Assembly: GCF_001187915.1 (NCBI RefSeq)
Contig: NZ_LGIU01000045.1
Coordinates: 49,251-113,250, forward strand
DNA: 64,000 bases
Reading direction: 5' to 3'
DNA from: Arthrobacter sp. RIT-PI-e
Lineage (GTDB): Bacteria; Actinomycetota; Actinomycetes; Actinomycetales; Micrococcaceae
The position numbers and the translations under genes are program-made. This document shows, in pieces, positions 34,648-44,800 of this stretch (the first letter of the stretch is position 1; the number at the start of each line of letters is the position of its first letter). The notes under the pieces were generated by a model. The model saw only the letters and a list, made by a program, of their open reading frames with translations, did not search any database and had not been told where the DNA came from.

Positions 34648-36432
34648 CTACTCGGCGTTCCCCGCGGCGAGGATGGCCGAGCGCTGTTCGCGCCGCAGCG
34701 ACTGGACCTGCGGATCCGGCACCGGTGCTGCGGCCAGCAGGCGCCGGGTGTAGGGATCGCGGGGGTACTTGAGGATCTGCTCGGTGCTGCCCTGCTCCAC
34801 GAGCGTGCCCTTGTTCAGCACGGCGATGTGGCTGGCGAGCAGCTCCACCACCGCGAGGTCGTGGCTCACGAACAGGCAGGCGAAGCCGCGCTCGCGCTGC
34901 AGCTCCTGCAGGAGCTCGAGCACCTTGGCCTGCACGGAGACGTCCAGCGCGGAGGTGGGCTCGTCGGCGACCAGCAGATCGGGGCGCAGGGACAGCGCAC
35001 GGGCTATGCCCACGCGTTGACGCTGCCCGCCCGAGAGCTCGTGCGGGTACCGGTGGCGGAAGCCCACGGGCAGCTGGACGTCCTCGAGCAGCCCCGCCAC
35101 GCGCTTGTCCAGCTCCGCCCGGCCCGGCTTCTCGTGCAGGAGCAGGGGCTCACCGATGCTGTCGCCGATGGACAGGCGCGGATTGAGTGAGGCCGCCGGA
35201 TCCTGGAACACGATCGCGAACTTCTTGCGCAGCGGCAGGAGCTGCCGTGTGCTGAGTTTCGTGATGTCGGTCCCGCCGATGCCCACCGTTCCGCCGGAGG
35301 TCCTGATGAGACCGGTGACGGCCCGGGCGATCGTCGACTTGCCGGAACCGGATTCCCCCACCAGGCCCAGCACCTCCCCGGGGTTGATGGTGAAGGACAC
35401 CCCGTTGACCGCCTTGAACGCCGGCTGGCGGAACCGCCCGGGATACTCGATGTCCACGTCCCGGAGTTCCAGCGCGGGCACCACCCCCGAGGCCGCATGA
35501 CCCTCCTGCTCGCGCAGGGACGTCTCCGCGTACTCCTCGTGGATGCTCAGCCGCCCGTCCACCACCTCGACGTCCGCCAGCACGCCGCCCACCTTGGACC
35601 CGAGGTGGGGCACCGCGCTCAGGAGCTGCTGGGTGTAGGCCTCCTTCGGGGCCGCGAACAGCTGCGCCGTGGGTGCCGTCTCCACGATGCGGCCGCGTTC
35701 CATGACCACCACGTGATCGGCGAGATCGGCCACCACCCCCATGTCGTGGGTGATGAGCAGCACCGCGCTGTTGAGCCTCTTGTTGAGTGTGCGCAGCAGA
35801 TCCAGCACCTCGGCCTGCACCGTGACGTCGAGCGCCGTGGTCGGCTCGTCCGCGATGAGGAGCATGGGGTCGTTGGCGAGCGCGATTGCGATCATGGCCC
35901 GCTGGCGCTGCCCGCCGGAGAACTGGTGCGGGAAGTTGTCGTAGCGCCGCTCGGGCTCGGGGATCTCCACCATGCGCAGCAGCTCGACGGCCCGCTGCTT
36001 CGCCTGGGCCGGGGAGAGCTCGGTGTGCTGCTCCACGGCCTCGCGGATCTGCTCCCCGACGGTCAGCACCGGGTTGAGCGCCGTCATGGGCTCCTGGAAG
36101 ATCATGGCGATCTCCTTGCCGCGGACCCGGCGCAGGGTGCTCTGCGGGGCGCCGATGAGTTCCCTCCCGAGCATCCTGGCGCTCCCGGAGGACCGCCCGT
36201 TGCGGGGGAGCAGACCCAGCAGGGCCATCGAGGACATGCTCTTGCCGGAGCCGGACTCACCGACGATCGCGAGGATCTCCCCGGGATGGATCTCGTAGGA
36301 GACGTCCTCGGCAGCCATCACCCACTCGTTGTCCACGTTGAACTCCACGCCGAGGCCCTCGACCGCGAGGATGGGGCCGTCCGCGGGACGGGACTGCTCG
36401 TCGGAGATGACGGTGGAACTGTGTGCTGCCAT
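34648..36432 (-). CDS. Oligopeptide ABC transporter, fused double ATPase (DppD-DppF type)
   Basis: 594 residues containing two complete ATPase domains. Domain 1 (about 20-270): Walker A GESGSGKSM, signature FSGGQRQRAMIA, Walker B LLIADEPTTALD. Domain 2 (about 300-560): GESGSGKSTIARAV, LSGGQRQRVGIA, LLVADEPTSALD. Each ends with the peptide-transporter hallmark (YTQQLLSAVPH and YTRRLLAAAPVPDP). The ATG at 36432 overlaps the permease TAA by one base (TAATG). It powers import by the two permeases and the lipoprotein upstream. Double-ATPase proteins are common in actinobacterial Dpp/Opp systems. Confidence 0.92.
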   Translation of the reverse strand: MAAHSSTVISDEQSRPADGPILAVEGLGVEFNVDNEWVMAAEDVSYEIHPGEILAIVGESGSGKSMSSMALLGLLPRNGRSSGSARMLGRELIGAPQSTLRRVRGKEIAMIFQEPMTALNPVLTVGEQIREAVEQHTELSPAQAKQRAVELLRMVEIPEPERRYDNFPHQFSGGQRQRAMIAIALANDPMLLIADEPTTALDVTVQAEVLDLLRTLNKRLNSAVLLITHDMGVVADLADHVVVMERGRIVETAPTAQLFAAPKEAYTQQLLSAVPHLGSKVGGVLADVEVVDGRLSIHEEYAETSLREQEGHAASGVVPALELRDVDIEYPGRFRQPAFKAVNGVSFTINPGEVLGLVGESGSGKSTIARAVTGLIRTSGGTVGIGGTDITKLSTRQLLPLRKKFAIVFQDPAASLNPRLSIGDSIGEPLLLHEKPGRAELDKRVAGLLEDVQLPVGFRHRYPHELSGGQRQRVGIARALSLRPDLLVADEPTSALDVSVQAKVLELLQELQRERGFACLFVSHDLAVVELLASHIAVLNKGTLVEQGSTEQILKYPRDPYTRRLLAAAPVPDPQVQSLRREQRSAILAAGNAE

Positions 36433-37466
36433 TACTGCTTCACCCTTGTCTGCTTGGGGTCGAACGCGTCGCGCAGGCCGTCGCCGATGAAGTTGACGGC
36501 GAGCGCGATGCCGATGATGAACGCACCGGGCCAGAGGAACAGCCAGGGGCGCACGCTCAGGGCGGAGCGGTTGTCGTTGATGGCCTTGCCCAGGGAGGTG
36601 TCGGGCGCCGTGACGCCGAGGCCGAGGAAGCTCAGGCCGGTCTCGAGGAGGATCGCACCGGAGATGGCGAGGGTGGTGGACACGATGATCACGCCCACCG
36701 TGTTGGGCAGGATGTGCCGGAAGATGATGCGCGCCGAACTGGCGCCCACGGACTTCGCGGACTCCACGAACTCCTTCTCGCGCAGCGACAGGAACTCCCC
36801 GCGCACCAGACGTGCCAGGCCGGTCCACGTGACCAGGCCCAGGAAGATCGCGAAGGGGATGACTCCGTGCCGTGCCACGATCCCCGCGACCGCCGCGGCG
36901 ATCACCAGGGTGGGGATGGTGATGACGACGTCGGTGAAGCGCATGAGTGCCGCCTCGGTCCAGCCGCGGAAGTACCCGGCCACCGCGCCGACGGTGGTGC
37001 CGATGACCATGGCCACGAGTCCGACCACGAACGCGATGATCAGGGAGGTCTGGATGCCGCGCATGGTCAGGGCGAAGTAGTCCCGGCCGAGGACGTCCTG
37101 CCCGAAGGGGTGCTCGCCGAGGCTGAAGGGCCAGAGGGTCAGGGTGGGCCGCCCCTCGTTGAAGCGGGCCGCGAGGACGTCGTACTGCTTGTCCCACCAG
37201 CCCGGGATGCCCGCGTACCCGATCGAGGTGAAGGCGAGGAGGAAGATGGCCACGAGCAGGGCGATCCCGGCGAGGGCCCCCTTGTGCCGGAAGAACCGCT
37301 CCCGGATCAACCGGCCCTGGCTCTTGGCGTCGGTGGTGCGGATGCGATCGGTCTGCGCCCGGGTGGGGGCCTGGGTGACGATGTCGGTGTCCTGGCTCTG
37401 CAGGGTCAGCTCGGACAGCTCTGCTGACGCGCGGGAATCGTCCCGCCGCTTGTCGGAAGTACTCAT
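36432..37466 (-). CDS. Oligopeptide ABC transporter permease (DppC type)
   Basis: 344 residues from ATG 37466. The cytoplasmic N-terminus is 60 residues long, then the first helix (GALAGIALLVAIFLLAFTSI), an external loop with PFSLGEHPFGQDVLGRDYF and the membrane core. The EAA loop is FVESAKSVGASSARIIFRHILPN, which docks onto the ATPase. LETGLSFLGLGVTAPDTSLG is characteristic of DppC. The frame extends upstream to 38783 but that part overlaps dppB and is not used. Eight bases separate it from the upstream permease gene. Confidence 0.92.
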   Translation of the reverse strand: MSTSDKRRDDSRASAELSELTLQSQDTDIVTQAPTRAQTDRIRTTDAKSQGRLIRERFFRHKGALAGIALLVAIFLLAFTSIGYAGIPGWWDKQYDVLAARFNEGRPTLTLWPFSLGEHPFGQDVLGRDYFALTMRGIQTSLIIAFVVGLVAMVIGTTVGAVAGYFRGWTEAALMRFTDVVITIPTLVIAAAVAGIVARHGVIPFAIFLGLVTWTGLARLVRGEFLSLREKEFVESAKSVGASSARIIFRHILPNTVGVIIVSTTLAISGAILLETGLSFLGLGVTAPDTSLGKAINDNRSALSVRPWLFLWPGAFIIGIALAVNFIGDGLRDAFDPKQTRVKQ

Positions 37467-37474
37467 GGGATGTC

Positions 37475-39007
37475 CTAGCTCAGGGTGATGCGCGGGTCGA
37501 GGAAGGCGTAGGCGATGTCCGCCAGCATGTTGAACAGCACCGCGGCGGTGCCGGCCACCAGGAAGAACGCCATGACCGGACCGGGGTCCACGTTGTTGAT
37601 CCCGGTGACGAACATGTTGCCCAGCCCGTTCCACCCGAAGACGGTCTCGGTGATGACGGCGCCGCTGAGGACGCCCGCGAAGTCGAAGGCCATCAGGGTG
37701 GTGATGGGGATCATCGCGTTGCGGAAGGCGTGCTTCACGAGGACGGTGCGTTCGCTGAGGCCCTTGGCCCGGGCGGTGCGGATGTAGTCCTGGTTCATGA
37801 CGTCGAGCTGACTGGCCCTCGTGTACCGGGTGTAGGTGGCGAAGGAGATCAGGGTGAGCGCGATGGTCGGCAGGATCAGGTGCAGGGCGTAGTCGAGGTT
37901 GATCTCCCAGAACGTCCCGGTGAGATTCGCGGTCTCGGACCCGGTGGTGGGGATGGGCCTGCCCCCGGACTTCGCGGACAGCGTCGGGTACGCCTGCAGG
38001 AGGCGGTCCACCACGAGCAGGAGGCCGATGGACACGGCGATCACGGCGCCGATCCTCGCGGCCTGCGCACGGAAGGGACCACCGATGAGACCTGCGACGA
38101 GGTAGGCCACCACGACGGTACCGGCCAGCAGTGCCACCACGCCCGCCCAGTGCGGATCGGCGAGGAGGGGGACGGAGATCAGGTAGGCGAGGAAGCCGAC
38201 CCCGCCGGCGGCGAGGGCGGCGTACAGGATCCGGCGACGGCGGAAACCGGCCAGCAGCGCCGTCCACAGCACGGCCACACCCGCGGAGGAGACGAGCATG
38301 CCGACCACCCCGAAGCCGGGATCCACGAACCAGTTGGTCACCAGCAGGAGGTACAGCATCACGGCGGTGGCCACGGCCGTGGTGCCGAAGACCAGTGCAC
38401 GACGTCGGCGGTCCCCGCCGATCACGAGCGCCCAGATCACGCCGGCGACCACCCCGATCAGGGCGATCGTCAGGTACGAGGCCTGTGGATCGGCGAGCCA
38501 GGTGTTCAGGTCGATGGCCAGGTACTGCTTGAGCAGCGTGGAGAGCCAGAACAGGGGCAGCGAGAACAGGACGAAGGAGATGAACGTGATCGAGTAGTCG
38601 AAGGTGGTGTACTGGCGGATCGCGGTCACGATCCCGACGATCACACCGAGCACCAGGGCGAGGACCGTGGCGACCACCACGAGGCGCAGGGTGGAACCCA
38701 TGGCGTTCTGCAGCTGCGGGAGCACGGCGGCACCGGTGCGGTCGGTGCCGAGGGTGCAGGGGTCGCCGCCGGGGATCAGGCACCCACCCACCTCCTGGAG
38801 CCAGAGGAAGTAGCGGGGGATCGGGGCGACATCCAGGTTCATGGCGGCGGTGCGGGCGGCGATGGTGGCGGCCCGCTCCGGTCCGCTGGTCTCACCGAGG
38901 TCCTCGAACGGGTCACCCGAGAAGATGGTGAGGAAGTACATCAGGGTGGTCGCTGCGAACAGGATGAAGATCGAGATGATCGTCCGCTTGGCGATGAAGT
39001 GAAACAC
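37475..39007 (-). CDS. Oligopeptide ABC transporter permease (DppB type) with a large internal insertion
   Basis: 510 residues; DppB proteins usually have 310-340. The ends are normal: N-terminal helix FIAKRTIISIFILFAATTL, a core with TLRLVVVATVLALVLGVIVG and FVLFSLPLFWLSTLLKQY, then the EAA loop DYIRTARAKGLSERTVLVKH and the C-terminal FGWNGLGNMFVTGI. Between about residues 173 and 345 lies an extra stretch with five to six hydrophobic segments (for example ALIGVVAGVIWALVIGG and VVALLAGTVVVAYLVAGLIG). The insertion does not break the frame, so it is probably functional. It works with the DppC-type permease and the double ATPase downstream. Confidence 0.88.
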   Translation of the reverse strand: MFHFIAKRTIISIFILFAATTLMYFLTIFSGDPFEDLGETSGPERAATIAARTAAMNLDVAPIPRYFLWLQEVGGCLIPGGDPCTLGTDRTGAAVLPQLQNAMGSTLRLVVVATVLALVLGVIVGIVTAIRQYTTFDYSITFISFVLFSLPLFWLSTLLKQYLAIDLNTWLADPQASYLTIALIGVVAGVIWALVIGGDRRRRALVFGTTAVATAVMLYLLLVTNWFVDPGFGVVGMLVSSAGVAVLWTALLAGFRRRRILYAALAAGGVGFLAYLISVPLLADPHWAGVVALLAGTVVVAYLVAGLIGGPFRAQAARIGAVIAVSIGLLLVVDRLLQAYPTLSAKSGGRPIPTTGSETANLTGTFWEINLDYALHLILPTIALTLISFATYTRYTRASQLDVMNQDYIRTARAKGLSERTVLVKHAFRNAMIPITTLMAFDFAGVLSGAVITETVFGWNGLGNMFVTGINNVDPGPVMAFFLVAGTAAVLFNMLADIAYAFLDPRITLS

Positions 39008-39053
39008 GGGGAGCTCCTAGGAAGCAGTACAGGTGAACGCTGTGACGGGCGCA

Positions 39054-39085
39054 AGGACGGGCAGGCCCGAGGGCCTGCCCGTCCT
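39054..39085 (-). terminator. Intra-operon hairpin between binding-protein and permease genes
   Basis: AGGACGGGCAGGCCC and GGGCCTGCCCGTCCT form a 15-bp perfect stem with almost no spacer. It lies 24 bases behind the lipoprotein gene and 47 bases before dppB. It probably acts as a partial terminator or RNA stabiliser, so more binding protein than membrane components is made. Confidence 0.7.
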
Positions 39086-39108
39086 CATGCGTGATCAGGG
39101 GACTGCGG

Positions 39109-40872
39109 TCAGTTCTGCTTCGTCCAGCTGTAGGCGTTCCAGGTGATGCCGGTCTGCGTCGGGTTCAGTTCCACGCCCTCGAGCTTCGAGGAGTACCCGG
39201 CGATGTTCGGGTTCGCGTAGAGCACCACGTTGTACTGGGTCTCGGCGAGGCGCTGCTCGAGATCGGTCTTCAGCGGGATGACCTGCTCGGCGTCCGTGGT
39301 CGTCACGATCTCGTCCCACAGGCTGTCCACCTCGGAGTCGGTGTACCCACCGTAGTTCTGCTCACCGGTGGAGATGTAGATCGACTGGCCGGAGGCCACG
39401 AGGCCGGAACCGGCCCATCCGAACACCACGGCGTCCCAGGACCCGGGCTGGGAGAGCTTGGCGCTCCACTCGGCCTCGGGCTGGGGCATGATCTCGAAGC
39501 CGGCCTGATCGCAGGAATCCTTGACCAGGGCCACCTGGTCGGCGCGCAGCTGGCTGGTGGAGGCATGCATCATCGAGACGCGGACCGGCTCGGTCTTCCC
39601 GGCCTCCTCCAGCAGTTCGCGGGCCCGCTCGATGTCGGCGACACCGTCACCCTGGGCCGCGGGAGCGCCGTCGAGCACGGTCTGGTAGTCCTCCTGTGCG
39701 GGCTGGTACTCGTGCAGGTTCATGACCGTCCCCTCCGGGTCCACCGGGGTCACGAACTTGTCCACCATGTCCGCGCGGGGCATGCAGGCCGCAAAGGCCT
39801 GGCGGACGCGCAGGTCCTCGAAGACGGCGCCAGGGCGCTGGTCGAGGTCCACGTGGGAGAACGTGAGCGACTGCCCGGTGTCCACCGTGACCGTCTCGCC
39901 GATCTGCTCCAGAGCGGCCTTGGTGTCCACCGTGGGGCTGGAGGGCTCGATGATGTCCACGTCGCCGTTCTGCAGCGCCTGCACGGATTCCTCGTCGACG
40001 ATGGTCTTGAACACGATGGTGTCCGTCTGGCCTGCGCGGTCCTCGCCCCAGTACTGCTCGTTCTTCTGCAGCGTGAGGGTCCCGTTGACGGCGTTGACGT
40101 AGCTGTACGGGCCGGAGGTGGGCAGCAGCGCGGTGTCCGGCAGGCTCGGCAGGTCCACCTGGTAGTTCCATCCCGAGTTCCAGAACTCGGCCACCGGTGT
40201 GAGGGCGTCGCGGTCGTCGTTCTTGATGGCGTCCACGAGGGCCGCGCCGTTGTCGTCCGTCGACAGTCCGCCCTGCTCGGCGGCGATGTGCGCGGGCAGG
40301 AAGGTGCCCGTGGTGAACAGTGCTTCCCAGTCTGCGTAGGGCTCGGTGAAGACCGCCTCGAACTCCTTGTCGCCGGGCTCGCCCTCGATCATCTCCATGG
40401 AGGCGAAGCCGTTGGTGGAGGAGGCCTGGAAGAGATCGGCGTCGTCCTCGATCGGGTGGGTGCCGGACATGGCGGCCCAGGTGAGCAGTACGTCGTCGTA
40501 GTCGATCGGCACGCCGTCGGACCACACGGCATCGTCGTTGATGGTGTAGCGGATGGTCAGGGGATCGTCACTGATCTTCTCGTAGCTGCCGAAGTCCTCG
40601 TTGGGCTCCAGGTTGCCGTTCGCCGCGAAGGCGGCGAATCCGCTCGAGGTGAGGTTGTCGATGTACGTGTTGTACACGGAGTTGGTGCTCGACGTGTTGC
40701 CGTTGTAACCGGAGGGCGCCTGGCTGATGGCGATGTTGATGGTGGTGGCCAGGTTCTCACCGGCGTCCTCGGAGGGCGAGTCGTTGGCCGTTCCGCCCGC
40801 GGAACCGCAGGCGCTCAGCATGAGGGCCCCGATGGAGAGGGCTGCGAGCGAGATGGTGCGCTTGTTACGCAT
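39109..40872 (-). CDS. Oligopeptide ABC transporter substrate-binding lipoprotein (SBP family 5)
   Basis: 587 residues. The signal peptide ends in the lipobox LMLSACGS, and a linker rich in Asp, Ser and Glu follows. The family 5 pattern is visible: SDDPLTIRYTINDDAVWSDG, IDYDDVLLTWAAMSG, a central region with TLQKNEQYW and AFAACMPRADMV, and the end GVELNPTQTGITWNAYSW. It binds peptides or related solutes outside the membrane. TAAACT (40959-40964, minus strand) is a possible -10 box, giving a leader of about 80 bases. First gene of the operon, which continues with dppB, dppC and the ATPase. Confidence 0.92.
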   Translation of the reverse strand: MRNKRTISLAALSIGALMLSACGSAGGTANDSPSEDAGENLATTINIAISQAPSGYNGNTSSTNSVYNTYIDNLTSSGFAAFAANGNLEPNEDFGSYEKISDDPLTIRYTINDDAVWSDGVPIDYDDVLLTWAAMSGTHPIEDDADLFQASSTNGFASMEMIEGEPGDKEFEAVFTEPYADWEALFTTGTFLPAHIAAEQGGLSTDDNGAALVDAIKNDDRDALTPVAEFWNSGWNYQVDLPSLPDTALLPTSGPYSYVNAVNGTLTLQKNEQYWGEDRAGQTDTIVFKTIVDEESVQALQNGDVDIIEPSSPTVDTKAALEQIGETVTVDTGQSLTFSHVDLDQRPGAVFEDLRVRQAFAACMPRADMVDKFVTPVDPEGTVMNLHEYQPAQEDYQTVLDGAPAAQGDGVADIERARELLEEAGKTEPVRVSMMHASTSQLRADQVALVKDSCDQAGFEIMPQPEAEWSAKLSQPGSWDAVVFGWAGSGLVASGQSIYISTGEQNYGGYTDSEVDSLWDEIVTTTDAEQVIPLKTDLEQRLAETQYNVVLYANPNIAGYSSKLEGVELNPTQTGITWNAYSWTKQN

Positions 40873-41051
40873 TCGATAGTCCTAACTGTGCTGGGCGCGA
40901 GGGGTGCAAGAGGTCCCTCAAGACGCGATCCGGTAAGTGAGCCGGATCACATGCCGACAGTTTACCGAATGATCGTTGCCTCCGGACACTCAGTGAACCA
41001 GGAATAACCCAACTGTTACGTGGAGGAAATATAAGGACTCGGCATCAAAAG

Positions 41052-41086
41052 GAACATCCCGCGGACGGCGTGTCCACGGGATGTTC
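41052..41086 (-). terminator. Terminator downstream of the SGNH hydrolase gene
   Basis: GAACATCCCG (41052-41061) pairs with CGGGATGTTC (41077-41086), with inner GGAC/GTCC pairs in the loop. It follows the minus-strand hydrolase gene by 16 bases and lies upstream of the peptide transporter promoter. Confidence 0.75.
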
Positions 41087-41101
41087 TGAGGAGAGGATCG
41101 G

Positions 41102-41701
41102 CTACTCTGGCGCCGGCAGCTCGAGCCACTGGAACCAGCCCCGATGCAGCACCAGCCATGCCATCAGGCCGTAGCCGGCCTGACCCGGCGTCCCGCCGTT
41201 CGCGGCCAGGTCATGACGCCACTGCTCATGGGCCAGGAGCGGTGTGAAGGTGTCCACGAACACGTGCTTGCGGCGCGTCGTGACGTCCCCGAACGCCGCC
41301 GAGAGATCGGCGAGCCGGCGGTTGCGCTCGGCGTCGAGACCCGGAGGGGGGCCCACCACGAGCACCTTCACGCTCATGTGCGAGGCGCCGTCTAGGATGT
41401 TGGCGAGATTCAGCCGGCTGCGGGCGGTGGACAGCTCGAGGTCGAGGTCGCGGTCCGAGAGCCCGATCACCAGGCGGTTCTCGAACCCCTCGCCGAAGCG
41501 GCGTCCGGCCTCCTGCAGCCAGCGGTTCGCGAGGTCCTCCGTGCCCTCGTCCGGGGCCGGGAGGGCGAAGGTCTGCACCGAGGCGTTCTCGGGCCGGGTG
41601 CGGGCCATGACGCGTCCCAGCCAGCCCAGGGCCCGGTGATCACCGAGCCCCGCGAGGAGTTCGTCGCCCACTGCTGCTAGCCGGATTCTGCGTTGTTCCA
41701 C
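41102..41701 (-). CDS. SGNH/GDSL-type esterase
   Basis: 199 residues from GTG 41701, a few bases behind GAGGGA. A longer frame to ATG 41812 crosses a terminator-like hairpin and is less likely. RLAAVGDELLAGLGDHRALG is block I of SGNH hydrolases, although the nucleophile position of the GDSL motif reads D-E-L rather than D-S-L, so the catalytic serine is not visible there. VIGLSDRDLDLE, KVLVVGPPPGLDAERN and the C-terminal FVDTFTPL with a late His (LAANGGTPGQAGY) fit the other blocks loosely. It may be an inactive or divergent member. Cytoplasmic; substrate unknown. Confidence 0.7.
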   Translation of the reverse strand: MEQRRIRLAAVGDELLAGLGDHRALGWLGRVMARTRPENASVQTFALPAPDEGTEDLANRWLQEAGRRFGEGFENRLVIGLSDRDLDLELSTARSRLNLANILDGASHMSVKVLVVGPPPGLDAERNRRLADLSAAFGDVTTRRKHVFVDTFTPLLAHEQWRHDLAANGGTPGQAGYGLMAWLVLHRGWFQWLELPAPE

Positions 41702-41783
41702 TGGTCCCTCGGTGTGCTGATCGATGAATGTCGCCGCCGCGCGCTCCCGTGCCCTGGAAGGGCGGAAGCCGTTAAAGCCGTCG

Positions 41784-41803
41784 GGTGGGGCCTGGACCCC
41801 ACC
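41784..41803 (-). terminator. Hairpin behind kgd
   Basis: GGGTGGGG and CCCCACCC flank a short loop and lie 21-41 bases beyond the kgd stop, followed on the minus strand by CGACGGCTTTAAC. It fits a kgd terminator and supports the shorter start of the next gene. Confidence 0.55.
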
Positions 41804-41824
41804 CAACATCATACTGATGACCCG

Positions 41825-44800
41825 CTACTGCCGACCGAAGGCGTTCTTGAGCAGCAGTTCCTGCTCCACCGCGTGGTTCTTCGCGGAACCGGTGGCGGTG
41901 GACGCCGACGCCGGGCGGGAGGCCAGACGCACCGGGCGGTCGAGCTCCTGCGGCAGGTTCAGCCCGATGAAGGGCCACGGCCCCTGGTTCGCCGGTTCGT
42001 CCTGCGCCCAGACGATCTCCGCGTCGGGGTAGGCGGCGAGCTGCGCCTTGATCTCGTCCACCGGCAGCGGGTAGAGCTGCTCCACCCTGACGATGGCGGT
42101 GGTGCCGTCGTCCTGCTTCTGGCGCGAGGCGAGCAGATCGTAGTACAGGCGGCCGGAGACCAGGACGACGCGCTTCACGTCCTTCCCCGCGGTCTCCAGG
42201 GTGTCCGGGATGACCGGCTGGAAGCTGCCCTGCGTGAAGTCCTCCACCGAGCTCGCCGCGGCCTTGAGCCGGAGGAGCTGCTTGGGCGTGAAGATGATCA
42301 GCGGCTTCCGCGGGCGCTTGTAGGCGTGCTGCCGGAGGAGGTGGAAGTGTGAGGCCGCATTGCTGGGGTTCGCCACCACCATGTTCTGCTCCGCGCACAT
42401 CTGCAGGAAGCGCTCGATGCGCGCCGACGAGTGGTCGGGCCCCTGCCCCTCGTAGCCGTGGGGGAGCATGAGCACCAGGGAGGAGCGCTGCCCCCACTTC
42501 TGCTCCGCGGAACTGATGAACTCGTCGATGATGGTCTGCGCGCCGTTGACGAAGTCGCCGAACTGCGCCTCCCAGATCACCAGCGCATCAGGTCGCTCCA
42601 CGGAATAGCCGTACTCGAAGCCCATGGCGGCGTACTCGCTCAGCAGGGAGTCGTAGACCCAGAACTTCGCCTGGTCCTCGCCGAGGTCGTCGAGCGGGAG
42701 CCATTCGTTGCCCGTTGCGCGGTCGTGGAACACGGCATGGCGCTGCACGAAGGTGCCGCGTCGGGAGTCCTGGCCCGCCAGGCGGACCGGCACGCCCTCC
42801 AGAAGGAGCGAACCGAAGGCCGCGATCTCCCCGAACCCCCAGTCGATCCCGCCCTCGCGGGACATCTGCTCGCGCTTCTCGAGCAGCGCCTTCAGCTTCG
42901 GGTGCACCGTGAAGCCCTCGGGGACGGCGGTGTGGGCTGCCCCGATGCGTGCGAGGGTGTCCACGCTGATGGCGGTGGCAGGGTTGCCGCTCTCCCCGCC
43001 GTCGGACTGCTGCGCGTAGGGCCGCTCGAGGTCCGAGACGGCCTGCGGGTCCTTGGAGACCACCGGGATCGGCGAGGTCTGGGCAGCGTGGGTCTCGGCG
43101 AAGACCCGCTCCAGCCGCTCCTGGTAGTCGCGCAGGGCCTGCTCGGCCTCCTCCTGCGTGATGTCACCGCGGCCGATCAGCGCCTCGTTGTAGAGCTTGC
43201 GCACCGAGCGCTTGGCCTCGATGAGGTTGTACATCATCGGCTGGGTCATCGAGGGGTCGTCGCCCTCGTTGTGGCCGCGACGCCGGTAGCAGACCATGTC
43301 GATGACGACGTCCTTGTTGAACCGCTGGCGGAACTGGTACGCAAGCTGCGCCACGCGTACCACGGCCTCGGGGTCGTCACCGTTGACGTGGAAGATGGGC
43401 GCCTGCACCATCTTGGCGACGTCGGTGGAGTAGACGGAGGAGCGCGAGGACGTGGGGCTCGTGGTGAAGCCCACCTGGTTGTTCACGATCACGTGGATGG
43501 TGCCACCGGTGCGGTACCCGCGCAGCTGCGAGAGGTTCAGCGTCTCCGCCACCACGCCCTGACCTGCGAACGCGGCGTCGCCGTGGATGAGGATCGGCAG
43601 CACCGGGAAGGTGTCGCCCTGGTCCAGCAGGTCCTGCTTGGCGCGGACGATGCCCTCGAGGACGGGGTCCACCGCCTCCAGATGGGATGGGTTCGCGGCG
43701 AGGTAGACCTTCGTCTCGTTGCCGGCGTCGGAGGTGAAGGTGCCCTCGGTGCCCAGGTGGTACTTGACGTCGCCGGAGCCCTGGACGGAGCGGGGGTCCT
43801 GGGTGCCCTCGAACTCGCGGAACACCTGCGCGTAGGTCTTCCCGGCGATATTGGTCAGCACGTTGAGGCGCCCGCGGTGGGCCATGCCGATGGCCACCTC
43901 GTCCAGGCCGTCGTCGGCGGCACCGGAGATGACGGCGTCGAGCAGCGGGATCAGGGACTCACCGCCCTCGAGGGAGAACCGCTTCTGCCCCACGAACTTG
44001 GTCTGCAGGAACGTCTCGAAGGCCTCCGCCGAGTTCAGCTTGTGCAGGATGCGCAGCTGCTCCTCACGGCTCGGCTTGCGGTAGGGGTGCTCGAGCTCGT
44101 CCTGGAACCACTGGCGTTCCACCGGGTCCTGCAGGTGCATGTACTCGATGCCGGTGGTGCGGCAGTAGGCGTCCCGGAGCACGCCGAGCATGTCCCGGAA
44201 CTTGAGCATCGGCTGCCCGCCGAACCCGCCGGTGGGCCACTCGCGGTCCAGGTCCCACAGCGTGAGGCCGTGGGTGCGGATGTCCAGGTCCGCGTGCTTG
44301 CGCTGCACGTACTCCAGCGGGTTGGTGTCCGCCATGAGGTGACCACGCACGCGGTAGGCGTGGATGAGCTGCTGGATCCGGGCCACCTTGTTGATCTGGT
44401 CCATCGGGTCCACCTGGATGTCGGCACTCCAGCGCACCGGCTCGTAGGGGATCCGCAGGGACTCGAAGATCTCGTCGTAGAAACCCTGCTCACCGAGCAG
44501 CAGCTGGTGGATGATCCTGAGGAACTCGCCGCTGCCCGCACCCTGGATGACCCGGTGGTCGTACGTGGAGGTCAGCGTGATGGTCTTGCTGATGGCGTGC
44601 TTGGCCAGGGTCTTCTCGCTCGAGCCCTGGAACTCGGCCGGGTACTCGAGCGCACCCGCGCCGATGATGCACGCCTGGCCCTTGGACAGGCGCGGCACGG
44701 AGTGGACGGTGCCGATGCCGCCGGGGTTGGTCAGGGACACCGTGGTGCCCGCGTAGTCGTCGGCCCCGAGCTTCCCGGCGCGCGCCTTCTTCACGAGGTT

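Noticed and set aside
39091..41007. 638-codon plus-strand frame opposite the peptide-binding lipoprotein
   Set aside because: Antisense frame of a conserved gene with lipobox and family motifs; Val/Gly/His-rich with no known domain.
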